From Rickettsia endosymbiont of Cantharis rufa (GTDB lineage: Bacteria; Pseudomonadota; Alphaproteobacteria; Rickettsiales; Rickettsiaceae), in assembly GCF_964026445.1 (NCBI RefSeq), contig NZ_OZ032150.1, forward strand, positions 1,302,001-1,366,000: a stretch of DNA of 64,000 bases, given 5' to 3'. The position numbers and the translations under genes were made by a program. Of the stretch, positions 38,501-48,122 are shown piece by piece. Below the pieces are notes generated by a model that worked only from the letters and a program-made list of their open reading frames with translations, had not been told where the DNA came from and made no database searches. Positions within the stretch are counted from its first letter, which is position 1. Every line of letters begins with the position of its first letter.

Positions 38501-39181
38501 ATGATGTTTGAAGTTTTTTATAATTTTTGCGGCTTAAATCAAGAAATATTCTTATTTTTAAATAAAATTACTAATATCGGCTCTATATCTTATTTTTTAA
38601 AAATAATTTCTCTTTGTTTTAATATCGCTAATTTTGCCCTGATATATATTTTATACTGCATATATTTTTATATTCAATTAAAGAAAATTAAAAACGCCAC
38701 TAAACGACAAAATAAATTTTGGTACGGTTATAATAAGTTAGTGGAAATTGGTATAATATACGCAGTATTCGGTTTAATTTTTACAGCTCTTAAATTTTCC
38801 GTTAATTTACCTCGTCCTTATTGTAGTCTTCCTATAGATAGTTTCACAACAATAATAAATACTGCAAATGAAAGATGCTTTTCAAGTTTTCCGAGCAGCC
38901 ACGCAGCTCTTAGCGTTTTAGTCACATATTTTGCTTGGAATTATATAAAATTACCATTAAAAATCTTAATGATTTGTGTTATTATGCTCGTATCTTTATC
39001 TCGCATAAGCCTTGCCACGCATTACCCAAGTGATATAATTTACGGCATTGCTATTGCATTTATAACAATATTGATAGGTAAATTAATTTATCGAGTCTTT
39101 GCGGGTAATATAATAAGAAGAATTGGTGTTTTAATTCTTACTACATATAAAAACTTGATTTTTAATCTTGAAAGTTTTTAA
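38501..39181 (+). CDS. PAP2-family membrane phosphatase
   Basis: 226 residues with about six helices. All three phosphatase motifs are intact: K.{6}RP as KFSVNLPRP, PSSHA, and SR.{5}H.{3}D as SRISLATHYPSD. Candidates include lipid A phosphatase (LpxE-like) or undecaprenyl-diphosphatase; sequence alone does not decide. Confidence 0.87.
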   Translation: MMFEVFYNFCGLNQEIFLFLNKITNIGSISYFLKIISLCFNIANFALIYILYCIYFYIQLKKIKNATKRQNKFWYGYNKLVEIGIIYAVFGLIFTALKFSVNLPRPYCSLPIDSFTTIINTANERCFSSFPSSHAALSVLVTYFAWNYIKLPLKILMICVIMLVSLSRISLATHYPSDIIYGIAIAFITILIGKLIYRVFAGNIIRRIGVLILTTYKNLIFNLESF

Positions 39182-39193
39182 TATAACTGCTAC

Positions 39194-39207
39194 AATGTAG
39201 CTACATT
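39194..39207. promoter_or_regulatory. Palindrome upstream of the DinJ-like antitoxin
   Basis: Perfect 14-base palindrome AATGTAGCTACATT, 19 bases before the antitoxin ATG. Type II antitoxins of the RelB/DinJ family usually bind such sites to repress their own operon. Confidence 0.6.
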
Positions 39208-39225
39208 ATTGAAAGAAGAATTTTT

Positions 39226-39489
39226 ATGTCTACTGATTCTATTGTGCGAGCCCGTATTAATGAAGGGGTTAAAGAAGAAGCAGCTTTAGTGCTTGCTGCT
39301 ATGGGGCTTACTTTATCCGATGCTGTTCGTATGCTTTTATTTCGTGTTGCTCGTGAAAAAGCGTTGCCGTTTGAACCGCTTATCCCAAATGATGAAACAA
39401 TTAAGGCCATGAAAGCTGCAAGAAGCGACAAATTAGTTCATGTTGGTAATATAAATAATTTGTCGTCCGATTTAAATGAGAACGATTAA
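39226..39489 (+). CDS. RelB/DinJ-family antitoxin
   Basis: 87 residues. The ribbon-helix-helix start (DSIVRARINEGVKEEAALVLAAMGLTLSDAVRMLLFRVA) is the DinJ signature. It overlaps the downstream YafQ-like frame by 14 bases. An intact antitoxin beside a disrupted toxin. Confidence 0.88.
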   Translation: MSTDSIVRARINEGVKEEAALVLAAMGLTLSDAVRMLLFRVAREKALPFEPLIPNDETIKAMKAARSDKLVHVGNINNLSSDLNEND

Positions 39490-39748
39490 ACGTACTGCGC
39501 AGTTTAAACGTGATTATAAGCGTGAAAAACGTAGAAAACACGGAATAAATTTGGATGGTATTTTATTGAAAGCAGCTAAATACTTGATTGCTGATATAAC
39601 ATAACCTGTAACTATGAGGGATCATGTTCTTATAGGTGATTGTAGAGATTGTCATATTAAACCGGATTTAGTACTAATTTATAGAAAACCCGATGCTGGC
39701 ACATTGGAATTAATACGATTAGGCTCACACAGTAAACTTGGTTTTTAG
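39476..39748 (+). pseudogene. YafQ-family toxin with in-frame stop
   Basis: 91 codons starting MRTIKRTAQFKRDYKREKRRKHG, with a TAA near 39602 after LIADIT, then PVTMRDHVLIGDCRDCHIKPDLVLIYRK and LIRLGSHSKLGF. Late His and DxxLIY residues of the ribonuclease are present, so only the stop breaks it. A single change could have restored or removed activity recently. Confidence 0.82.
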
Positions 39749-39833
39749 TTATGTTTCTACAAAACCCATTCGATCATCCATCATAGCACCGGGCTCGTCA
39801 TTGCGAGTCAACATTGTTGCGTGGACCATTTTC

Positions 39834-39958
39834 GCCATTGCGAGAAGAATTACAGAGTAATTCGACGAAGCAATCCAGTAAAAAATTCTGATTTACAGAA
39901 TTTTTTTATTATTTTTCTGGATTACCGCATCGTTGCTAACGCAACTCTTCGCAATGAC
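39834..39958. repeat. Rickettsia palindromic element
   Basis: 125-bp repeat of the GTCATTGCGAG family (left arm GCCATTGCGAG) with the AAAATTCTG inner hairpin as at 8771 and 13474. The rest of 39749-40005 holds short repeat scraps. Confidence 0.78.
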
Positions 39959-40005
39959 AAGTCCGGTAATATGGGAATGACATCAAAAAATCAAACAAAC
40001 ATTAT

Positions 40006-41088
40006 ATGTTACTATACAGAAAATACTTTATAAAAAATATCCTACCGCTTCTTATAGTCGTTACTTTTTCAGTGACTAGTATAGTATGGATAACGCAGGT
40101 ATTAAAGCTTTTATATTTATTTGATAAAGGTATAAAAGTTATGGACTTCGTCAGTTTAATAGCGTTAGTACTCCCTACTTTACTATTTATTCTATTACCA
40201 GTAATAACGGTTATTGCCGTAATCTATATCTATAATAATTTAAAAGTCGAACGACAGCTAATTATACTACAAGCTTCAGGAGTTAATAATTTACAACTAA
40301 CATTGCCTGCTTTATATGTCGCATTAATAGTTATGCTACTTGCTCATTATATATCTTCCACCATCCTACCTTTATCTCACATGAACTTAAAATCACGTTT
40401 AAGCTTTATAAAGAATAATTATATCTCAAGTATGATTGAGGAGAAAACTTTTAATAAAATAACTAAAGATATCACTGTTTTTATAGATAAAAAATCGGCA
40501 GGAAATACTATGAACGGTGTAATAATATTTGATAATCGTAATGCCGATAACCCATCAGTAGTATTTGCAGATTCAGGTACTCTTAATATATATGATAATA
40601 ACCCGATTTTTGAACTTAATAAAGGTCTAAGACAAGAATATGATGTAAACGGTAATTTAACTCAGCTAACTTTTGATTCTTTAATGATAAAGCTACAAAA
40701 TGATAATCCTTTAGCATCACAAAGAACTCAACATAACAAAGAAGCAAACGAATATTATATAAGCGAATTACTTGACCCTCCTCATGATTTAGCTATTACT
40801 AAAAAAATTAAATTAATTGCTGAAGCACATCAAAGAATAATTTGGCCTTTATATAATTTTGTATTACCTTTTTTAGCACTTGCGGTTTTTTTGAGATATC
40901 CTTATAGCAAAAAGACAACTTTTGTGCCGGTATTATTTTCAGCTTTGACAGTATTATTTGTTACTTCAATTCATTTTATATTGCAAAATTTTGCTTCAAA
41001 AAATCTAGATTTTATTTTTGCGTGTTATTCCAATTTGGTTATTGCCTTAACGATGGGATTATATTTATTTGTACGTAAAAGAATATAA
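40006..41088 (+). CDS. lptF: LPS export permease LptF (YjgP/YjgQ family)
   Basis: 360 residues. LptF with LptG and LptB extracts lipopolysaccharide from the inner membrane. Typical blocks are the N-terminal RKYFIKNILPLLIVV, helices at about 12-35, 45-80 and 95-120, a periplasmic beta-jellyroll region (about 130-255) and three C-terminal helices. Partners are not in the window. Confidence 0.88.
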   Translation: MLLYRKYFIKNILPLLIVVTFSVTSIVWITQVLKLLYLFDKGIKVMDFVSLIALVLPTLLFILLPVITVIAVIYIYNNLKVERQLIILQASGVNNLQLTLPALYVALIVMLLAHYISSTILPLSHMNLKSRLSFIKNNYISSMIEEKTFNKITKDITVFIDKKSAGNTMNGVIIFDNRNADNPSVVFADSGTLNIYDNNPIFELNKGLRQEYDVNGNLTQLTFDSLMIKLQNDNPLASQRTQHNKEANEYYISELLDPPHDLAITKKIKLIAEAHQRIIWPLYNFVLPFLALAVFLRYPYSKKTTFVPVLFSALTVLFVTSIHFILQNFASKNLDFIFACYSNLVIALTMGLYLFVRKRI

Positions 41089-41095
41089 GTTTATT

Positions 41096-41238
41096 AGACT
41101 TCTTGCGTAATTACCCTCTAGAGGTAATTTGTGCGTCGAGAAGATAGCCGAATCCTCACGTAGATTTACTACGCTGAAGTCCTGTGCTTCGCGTCTCCTG
41201 CAAATTCCTCACTATAAGTTTAATTACGAAAGAAGTCT
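41096..41238. repeat. Long palindromic element overlapping the holC stop
   Basis: 143 bp with ends AGACTTCTTGCG and, inverted, AGACTTCTTTCG, and an inner CTCTAGAGG palindrome. A different RPE type from the others. Its right end overlaps the last base pairs of the holC stop codon. Confidence 0.7.
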
Positions 41239-41701
41239 ATTCTACTTTATTCCACGAACTTCGCGCGTCTTGTTTAAAGCAATCAATTTTGTTTTGTGGT
41301 GTAGTAAATTTATTTATTTTTGCCGTTAATTCTTTTAAATCTTCCGGCAAATCAGTTATTATAATTATTCTTTTAAAAACTTCTATATAGTCTTTAACTT
41401 GTAAAATTTTTTCTATATCTATAGGAGAAATGAGAATAAGTACACTAGCATTACTAGGATTTTGTAACTCATCGGTAATATAAATCGGCTGTTTTTCAGG
41501 TTGTGGATCAAGTTTACTGCCGTGAGGTATAAATTGTTTACGTGAATAAGTCCAAAGACCTTTATTAAGCATTTCTTGTTGATCTACATCTATTGTTAAT
41601 ACAACACTTTTAAGATCAGAGTGATAGCATTTTTCTATCAGAAGCAATATCGATTTTAGAAGTAATTCATCGCTTGTTTGATAAATACTAAATTGCTGCA
41701 T
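41237..41701 (-). CDS. holC: DNA polymerase III chi subunit
   Basis: 154 residues. Chi links the clamp loader to single-strand-binding protein. The blocks LIEKCYHSD, LNKGLWTYSRKQFIPHG and QPIYITDELQNPSNASVLILIS are diagnostic. The last codons and stop are shared with the end of a palindromic element, which may have set the present C-terminus. Confidence 0.9.
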   Translation of the reverse strand: MQQFSIYQTSDELLLKSILLLIEKCYHSDLKSVVLTIDVDQQEMLNKGLWTYSRKQFIPHGSKLDPQPEKQPIYITDELQNPSNASVLILISPIDIEKILQVKDYIEVFKRIIIITDLPEDLKELTAKINKFTTPQNKIDCFKQDARSSWNKVE

Positions 41702-41781
41702 GAAAACTACTATAATTAATTGATCATTCAGTTCTATTAATCCACAACACCATCGTCTGCTCCTTGGACTAATACTTCACC

Positions 41782-41877
41782 TGATGTGGCTATAGTTTTC
41801 CAGACAGTTAATAATAGACGATATTAGCAGTAGGGATAAAAATGCCAGATATAAAGCCAAAGATATATCCAGCTGAA
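41782..41877 (+). mobile_element. Old IS3 left-end remnant interrupted by copy 3
   Basis: 96 bp matching the IS3 left end with several substitutions and the first codons of orfA (MPDIKPKIYPAE). It stops exactly where copy 3 begins, so copy 3 landed in an older, diverged IS3; the rest of that older copy is gone. Confidence 0.85.
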
Positions 41878-41907
41878 TGATCTGTCAACACTTTTCCGAA
41901 CAGTTGT

Positions 41908-42720
41908 TTAAGCGCAATTTTGTATCTCTTCATATCTTACTGGTGATAAATAATCGTTAGCAGAATACATTCTGATACGGTTATAAAATACCTCTATATA
42001 TTCAAATATGGCATATTTTGCTTCCTCCTTAGTTTTAAATTTATATTGATACATTAATTCTGTTTTTATAGTATGAAAGAAACTTTCAGCAACAGCATTA
42101 TCCAAGCAATTTCCTTTACGACCCATACTCTGTTTGATACCATGTTGTTTTATAATTTTTAAATGACTATCAGAACAATATTGACTACCTCTATCAGTAT
42201 GCCAAATAAGCCCTTTTGCTGGTTTACGTTGCCATATTGCCATTAATAAAGCATTATTAACCAAATCAGCTCTCATGTTATTACTCATAGACCATCCTAT
42301 AATTTTTCTAGAAAATAGATCAATAACAGTTGCTAAATATAGCCAGCCTTCACCAGTTGGCACATAGGTTATGTCTCCAACCCAATAACAATTAGCAGCA
42401 TAAACTGTAAACTCTCTATTTAATAAATTAGGAGCAATTTGCTTATTATGATTAGAGTCAGTAATGGCTTTAAATTTACGTTTAGTTTTACATAGCAAAT
42501 TAGCTTCTTTTATTAGTCTTGCAATGCGTCTCCTACTAGCAGTTATATCTTGCCGTGATAGTTCCTTTTTAATAGGTCTAGTTCCATAATTACCTCTACC
42601 TTCTTTAAAGATAATTTCAATTCTGTTTGTTAATTCATTACCTTCTTTAACCCTATTACATCCAAGATTATTTAACCATTCATAATAACCATTACGTGAT
42701 ACTTTCATAAATTTACACAT
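41908..42720 (-). CDS. IS3 OrfB transposase
   Basis: 270 residues, identical to the protein of copy 1 with the DDE residues intact. Confidence 0.92.
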   Translation of the reverse strand: MCKFMKVSRNGYYEWLNNLGCNRVKEGNELTNRIEIIFKEGRGNYGTRPIKKELSRQDITASRRRIARLIKEANLLCKTKRKFKAITDSNHNKQIAPNLLNREFTVYAANCYWVGDITYVPTGEGWLYLATVIDLFSRKIIGWSMSNNMRADLVNNALLMAIWQRKPAKGLIWHTDRGSQYCSDSHLKIIKQHGIKQSMGRKGNCLDNAVAESFFHTIKTELMYQYKFKTKEEAKYAIFEYIEVFYNRIRMYSANDYLSPVRYEEIQNCA

Positions 42721-42834
42721 AGCAGAAATGGAAAAATTACCTCTGTTTTCCTTTATCCATGCGTACCTTATTGGGATTCTTTTGCAAAGTACGCGGCAGC
42801 CTTTTTAATAGATCACGTTCTTGTGTTACTCTAT

Positions 42835-43053
42835 CTAGTTCTTCTTCAATCTCCTTAATTCATCATACAGATGTTCTTCATATCTCATTACTTCCTTGAG
42901 TTTTGAATGTTTATTAACCCAATTATATAGACTATACTTCGTAATTGCTAGTTCTCTAGCTGCTTGAGCAAAAGGTTGCTTAGACTCAATAGCTAATCTA
43001 ATCGCTGATTCTTTAAATTCAGCTGGATATATCTTTGGCTCTATATCCGGCAT
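42835..43053 (-). pseudogene. IS3 OrfA, frameshifted
   Basis: 72-residue truncated frame identical to copy 1, with the same two downstream frame lesions. Confidence 0.83.
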
Positions 43054-43131
43054 TTTTATCCCTACTGTTAATATCGTCTATTATTAACTTTCTGGAAAAC
43101 TATAGCTGCATCAATATTAGTATTTAGCTAA

Positions 43132-44088
43132 TCAATTGTCATGTAATAAAAACGCTTTTTCAATAGGGAGTAATTTTAATTCTGGTAACATTGGCATAAT
43201 TAAATCTATTCCTGCTTTTTCGTTACTATTACCGTGTACTAATATGAAAGAACCATCCTGAACTTTTTCGCCTTTAGCAAGCCAAGCATTACTACCGAGC
43301 GGAATAAATCCTAAATCTTTTAGTTTTTCTATTAATGTTTGATCAGAAACTAATCCAGGGAAACGAAAGAAAGGCGACGGAGCAATATTATAACTTACTA
43401 ATATTTTTCCTGCCTCTAATACTTCATTTTCAAAATCATCTTTATTGGAAAGAAGGAAATTATCTTCAAGAGGCTTATCCTTAAAATAAGGATGACTAAA
43501 TGAATGATTAACCCATGTTATTTGTAAATAACCACTTTCTTGTTGCTTTAATAACCATACGAACTCTTCTGTATGCTTATTAATCCATAAGCCTGAAACA
43601 CATATAGTAATAGGAATAGGTTTATTTAGTTTGATCGATAATTCTACAAGTTTTTTAAAAAAATCTTCTTCAGAATTTTTAGAAGAGGGGCACATGTCAA
43701 TTGTAAGAAATTGTCCTTTTACTTTATACATGCTATTCGTAGCACCGTAATTTTGTAATGTATAAGGTGCAGAGCTATATTTATTTAAAGATTTAATATA
43801 CGGGGTTTTATTTAATTTTTTTAAAAAATTTTCTTTTTCTATTTTATTCGCGGGTAAAATTACCAGTTCTTGTAGGGCTAACTCAGTTTTAAAAGAATTC
43901 GGATCTACTAAAACGAAGTATGATTTTTCATTATTTAAATAAGAACGAATGGCAATTTTTATTTTTTTATTTTTAGCAATTACAGGCAAAAATACCGGTT
44001 TATAATCAGTTATAATTGCTGCTTTTTCACTTCCATAACTTAAATTAAAAAATAATATTACAAAAATAAAGCTTAGAATTCTTTTCAT
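43132..44088 (-). CDS. Secreted polysaccharide-deacetylase-family protein
   Basis: 318 residues. A signal peptide (about 1-19) precedes a long N-terminal region and a NodB-like domain with FLTIDMCPS (about 127-135, in place of TFDDG), [10 protein letters not shown] (metal-binding His pair) and [10 protein letters not shown]. The usual catalytic DD is reduced to one Asp, so activity may be altered. Coupled to dus by a 4-base overlap. Target glycan unknown. Confidence 0.78.
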   Translation of the reverse strand: MKRILSFIFVILFFNLSYGSEKAAIITDYKPVFLPVIAKNKKIKIAIRSYLNNEKSYFVLVDPNSFKTELALQELVILPANKIEKENFLKKLNKTPYIKSLNKYSSAPYTLQNYGATNSMYKVKGQFLTIDMCPSSKNSEEDFFKKLVELSIKLNKPIPITICVSGLWINKHTEEFVWLLKQQESGYLQITWVNHSFSHPYFKDKPLEDNFLLSNKDDFENEVLEAGKILVSYNIAPSPFFRFPGLVSDQTLIEKLKDLGFIPLGSNAWLAKGEKVQDGSFILVHGNSNEKAGIDLIMPMLPELKLLPIEKAFLLHDN

Positions 44089-45068
44089 TTATTCGTCTCC
44101 ATAACGCTTGTATAAAATTCCGCAATTTTCTCTTTTACCTCTGCGGGATCGTTCATCAAATTAACCGCACACCTAAACTCTGCCGAATTCGGTAAACCGC
44201 TACTATACCAGCCGATATGTTTACGTGCAATAGGTACGCCCGCGGATTCACCGTAATAATCAAGTATTGCCTCATAATGCTCTGTTACAACATCTAGCTG
44301 CTCTGATATAGAGGGGACAGTTTTTTCTTCACCGGTTTTAAGATAATGATCGATTTGTGAAATAAGCCAAGGCTTACCGTACGCTCCTCTACCGACCATA
44401 ATACCGTCCGCACCGGATTTTTGCAGAGCTTCTTTTGCCTTAGCAAAATTAGTAATATCACCGTTAGCAATAACCGGAATCCTTACAACTTCTTTAACTG
44501 ATCGTATAAAATCCCAATCAGCATTACCGGAATAAAACTGGCATCTCGTTCTACCGTGAACGGTAACCATCTGAATTCCTGAGCTTTCAGCAATTTTAGC
44601 CAAGCTCGTTGCGTTTTTTGTCTGATCATCCCAGCCCATACGCATTTTAACGGTTACCGGCAGCTTAACCGCTTTAACAGTGGCTTCAAAAATCTTAGCT
44701 GCGAGCTGCTCGTCTCTCATTAAAGCCGAACCTGCATAACCGCCTACCACCTTTTTCGCCGGACAACCAAAATTAAGATCGATAATTTTTGCCCCCATAT
44801 CCTCGTTCATTTTAGCAGCTTCTGCTATTACATTCGGCTCACAGCCTGCAAGCTGCACGCAAGCACTTGTTGCATCATCACGCATAATGGCACTTTTTTG
44901 TAGTGACTGCCTAGATTCCACAATCATTGCTCTACTCGCAACCATTTCAGAAACTACCAGCCCTGCACCGAATCTTTTCACCAATCTTCTAAATTCCAAA
45001 TCCGTAACACCCGACATTGGAGCAAGGATTATATTTGAAGAAAGTACAATATCACCGATTTTGATCAT
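44085..45068 (-). CDS. dus: tRNA-dihydrouridine synthase (DusB/NifR3 type)
   Basis: 327 residues. Reduces uridine in tRNA D-loops with FMN and NADPH. Blocks are [32 protein letters not shown] with the catalytic Cys, [15 protein letters not shown] and ANGDI...[16 protein letters not shown]. Length is normal. Overlaps the deacetylase start by 4 bases. Confidence 0.94.
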   Translation of the reverse strand: MIKIGDIVLSSNIILAPMSGVTDLEFRRLVKRFGAGLVVSEMVASRAMIVESRQSLQKSAIMRDDATSACVQLAGCEPNVIAEAAKMNEDMGAKIIDLNFGCPAKKVVGGYAGSALMRDEQLAAKIFEATVKAVKLPVTVKMRMGWDDQTKNATSLAKIAESSGIQMVTVHGRTRCQFYSGNADWDFIRSVKEVVRIPVIANGDITNFAKAKEALQKSGADGIMVGRGAYGKPWLISQIDHYLKTGEEKTVPSISEQLDVVTEHYEAILDYYGESAGVPIARKHIGWYSSGLPNSAEFRCAVNLMNDPAEVKEKIAEFYTSVMETNK

Positions 45069-45194
45069 AAAAAACCGTTATAGAAATAAACGTCTACTAT
45101 ATCATAATTTTATATTTCTGTCCAACATCACTAATAAAATATAGACAAAAGCCGATTAATCTATTATAAGCTTACTATTGTATTTGGTTTTTCC

Positions 45195-45344
45195 GTCGTT
45201 GCGAGGAGAAACTGTAAGTTTCGACGAAGCAATCCAGTTTATGTCATTCCCGCGTACGTAGGCGGGAATTCGTCATAAAGCAAGATAAACCGAGCTTTTA
45301 ACAAGCTTTAAAGTACTGGATTCCCGCCTACGCGGGAATGACAT
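45195..45344. repeat. Two palindromic elements, the second apparently inside the first
   Basis: 45195-45238 is only the left half of a GTCATTGCGAG-type element. It breaks at AATCCAGTTT into a complete ATGTCATTCCCGCG-type element (45241-45344). Nothing else is seen between dus and tRNA-Phe. Confidence 0.72.
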
Positions 45345-45386
45345 ATATAAGCGTCACTCAAAACAAGTATGATATCTAATTATTAA

Positions 45387-45462
45387 GGCCACGTAGCTCA
45401 GTCGGTAGAGCAAAGGACTGAAAATCCTTGTGTCGTTGGTTCGATTCCGACCGTGGCCACCA
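45387..45462 (+). tRNA. tRNA-Phe (GAA)
   Basis: 76-nt cloverleaf with GAA anticodon (GGACTGAAAATCC), a normal acceptor stem GGCCACG/CGTGGCC and an encoded CCA. Confidence 0.97.
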
Positions 45463-45540
45463 CTCCTTATCTAATGCATTTCTAAACTTATTTTGGTAAT
45501 TTTAAGTTAATAAGATACTGAAGTTTAATAAGGGTAAATT

Positions 45541-47280
45541 ATGTTTACAAGTGTGAAAAGAATTTTTGGAATATATGAAGAATCAGATGAAATGTTATAT
45601 AATAAATTAATATCCCTACTAAAAGAATTAACACTTGTAATACAAGCAATAGGTACAAATAAAAAAGAAGTTGGGAGATTAATTGATAAAATAAAAAATA
45701 CTAATTTATTTTATCAATCCGATGAGAATGGTAATACAGCCTTAATTTTAACTGCTGGTGCAGGTTTAGAAAAAGCTTGTTTAAAACTTATTCCCAAAAT
45801 GCCTACTGAGGCTATTAGTACGATCGAGAATATACGTGGTCAACCTGCCTTAACAAAGGCTATATGGCGTGATTTAGATAATGTTTGTTTAGAGCTTATT
45901 CCAAAAATGCTCAAGGAAAATATTAATGTTATTGATTCATGCGGAAGAACATTGTTAATGTTTACGTCCAAAAAAAAGGCATGACAACAGTTTCTCGAGC
46001 ACTTATTAAACTGATGCCGCCTGAGATGATTATTCATGCTGATAATGAGTGAAATATGGCTGCAAACTACGCAAGTACGGACAAAGCATTTGCCGGTCGC
46101 ACCTCCATTTTACAGATGTGGATATTAAAAGGCTATACGTTCAATAAGAGTTCCGATGACTTTATCATGAATATCCAATGACTTGGAAAAACAAATTGTT
46201 TTACGTGTCAGTCTTTTGCATCTTGTTCTAAGATTTAAGTTACCCCGTTCTATCCGTTGAGTATATTTTTTACTAACAATGTGTTTTTTGGGATCTAATA
46301 ACCTAGCATAACTTCCCCATCCATCTGTAAAGTAAAAAGTAACCTTAAAATCCTCCAGTTTTTTTCAGTAATGATTCTGATGTGCTATCACATCTTGTAC
46401 CAAAAGTATAAGCAACTACTTTTAACAAAATCTTATCCAAAGAATACCAAAGCCATCTTTGTTTGGATTTATTCTGTACATAAGACCATTGTTCATCTAT
46501 TTCAGGAGCAATAATTACTTCTATCGTATTGATAGAATGATTTATCTTTTTTAACGCTAGATTTTTTTAAAACACGGATAACCGTATTGATACCCACTTT
46601 TAATACTCTTACTGTATCCCTAACTCCAGAGCCATTGATTGACATATCTACTATCTGAGCCTTGACTCCAGGCTTAGAGGCATTATTAATATATTACAGT
46701 TAAAAATATCGATTACACTGCTTGCATTGATATCTCTGTTGTTTTGAAATTGAATATCCCGCCTTTACTACTTTTTCTGTGTCGTTATAATATCTACACT
46801 TAACATCTATTCTTGATCTACACTTAACATATATTCTTGTCATAACTCCTTAACTATAATTCTCTCTTATTACTGTTTGAGGATTATAGACTATTCATGC
46901 TAAGCTGCAATACGGGGGCACGACCGCATTTGCCAAGACAATGAAGTTATTACAAGAAAAGTTATTAAAAAATTTAGTTTCATTTCTAAATAAATTTTTT
47001 TTAAATGAAGGTGGTTTAGATAATTTTTTTAAAATTGCATGTGCTACAAAATTCTATAAAAAAGTAAATCGGGGGCTATTAGCATATTATTTACAAGAAC
47101 AAAATATTAATCCTGAATCTATTATAATAACGATGAATAATTTTACGAAATTATTCCCATTTGCCATTGCGGGAGTATGTAAAAAAATTCAACCGGATTC
47201 TAAAACCTTTTTTACATTTATCATTATTACCAAATGAAGCAATATGTTGTATTATCTCCCATTTAGAAAACGAAAAATGA
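45541..47280 (+). pseudogene. Ankyrin-repeat gene with C-terminal F-box/PRANC-like motif, broken and split by IS1
   Basis: 45541-45984 is intact for 147 residues with ankyrin-like repeats (DENGNTALILTAGAGLEKAC and two more spaced about 34 residues). A run of eight A residues near 45972 shifts the frame; then GMTTVSRALIKLMPPEMIIH continues, and a TGA follows. IS1 copy c sits after AFA, duplicating GCATTTGCC, and the frame resumes in the same phase to 47237. A one-base shift near 47200 is followed by FLHLSLLPNEAICCIISHLE and a stop at 47280; L.LP.E....I...L is the F-box core, found at the C-terminus of PRANC-type ankyrin proteins. Confidence 0.7.
46095..46925 (-). mobile_element. IS1-family element, degenerate copy c
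   Basis: 831 bp on the minus strand, flanked by a perfect 9-base direct repeat GCATTTGCC (46086-46094 and 46926-46934). Its transposase frames are broken like those of copies a and b. Confidence 0.92.
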
Positions 47281-47351
47281 GGAATAGATGTTGAGTTGCC
47301 CGGAAAAAGCAGTGCTACATAGAATTAATAAAAAGGGACAATTTTTATCCT

Positions 47352-47452
47352 ATGTCATTCCCGCGGAGGCGGGAATCCATTACTTTAAAGCCTTTTTAAA
47401 AGCTAGATTTATCTCGTTTTACCCTGGATTCCCGCTTCCGTGGGAATGGCAT
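47352..47452. repeat. Rickettsia palindromic element
   Basis: 101-bp ATGTCATTCCCGCGGAGGCG...CGCTTCCGTGGGAATGGCAT repeat between the ankyrin remnant and the next gene. Confidence 0.78.
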
Positions 47453-47477
47453 CGAACGTGCTTTCAATTACTCTCAG

Positions 47478-47876
47478 TTAATAAGTTTTTTTAAAGTAAT
47501 TAATTTTGTATAACAAAAAGTAATTTTCGCTACTTTTTAAAGCTCTCATATTTAATACACAATTATTCTCATCACAGATAAAAATTTTAACTAAGTTTTG
47601 ATATGATAAAGTGCCAAGAATAATTGAACGGACTAAACTAAGAGAGGCTTTTAAAAGCGTTTTATCAATTATAAGTATGATTTTTCGGTATGGAAATTTG
47701 AACAAAGTACGGATTAACTTATAGCAGGCATATGTGTTGTAAGGCTTCTTGGCTAAAATAAGTTCTATACTTACCACACCCATTCCATTCGGATAGATTT
47801 CACGTAATAAGTCTTTGTCTTTAATAAGAAAATCTAGATACGGCTCTATTTTTTCTGCTACGGTTTTAGTGTTCAT
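47478..47876 (-). CDS. Hypothetical protein
   Basis: 132 residues, not recognised. No signal peptide; a mixed alpha/beta pattern (VVSIELILAKKPYNTYACYKLI, YRKIILIIDK, LVKIFICDENN). An AGGAG site lies about 13 bases before the ATG. The upstream DNA is strongly structured (47918-48122), so expression may be controlled by an RNA leader. Confidence 0.55.
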   Translation of the reverse strand: MNTKTVAEKIEPYLDFLIKDKDLLREIYPNGMGVVSIELILAKKPYNTYACYKLIRTLFKFPYRKIILIIDKTLLKASLSLVRSIILGTLSYQNLVKIFICDENNCVLNMRALKSSENYFLLYKINYFKKTY

Positions 47877-47917
47877 AACGACTTAGTTCTCCTGATTAAA
47901 CTTAAATGATTCAAGTT

Positions 47918-48122
47918 TGATCACCAAGAAAGCTAAAATATCTCAATGGTGATCAGGGAGTTAGTAACACCGTATAGAACATCAGCTATGATAGGCTTTA
48001 AGCTTAAAGTTATACCCTAAGCCCTGAACATACCCTATCATCCCCCTGATCAAAAGAGTCGAGGATTACATTTTTACGGAAAATGATAACCGGTTCTATA
48101 GGAGGTTACTAAGCTCCAGAAC
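47918..48122 (-). promoter_or_regulatory. Candidate structured RNA leader with competing stems
   Basis: Stems seen: TGATCACCA (47918) with TGGTGATCA (47947), 9 pairs; TGATCAGGG (47950) with CCCTGATCA (48044), 9 pairs; ATGATAGG (47988) with CCTATCAT (48034), 8 pairs; GGAGTTAGTAAC (47957) with GTTACTAAGCTCC (48105); and a local hairpin 48093-48122 (GTTCT/AGAAC plus GGAG/CTCC). The second competes with the first, and the fourth with the hairpin. The sequence differs from the RPEs. It lies 40-250 bases upstream of the gene at 47876; no known riboswitch is recognised. Confidence 0.4.

Larger units (their letters stand above)
41878..43113 (-). mobile_element. IS3-family insertion sequence, copy 3 (1236 bp)
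   Basis: Minus-strand copy with the same ends and length as copies 1 and 2. It inserted in the older IS3 remnant, and its other end lies 18 bases from the polysaccharide deacetylase stop. No target duplication is visible, which fits a later deletion. Confidence 0.9.

Noticed and set aside
47288..47494. 68-residue plus-strand frame after the ankyrin remnant
   Set aside because: Encoded by a palindromic element; no independent support.
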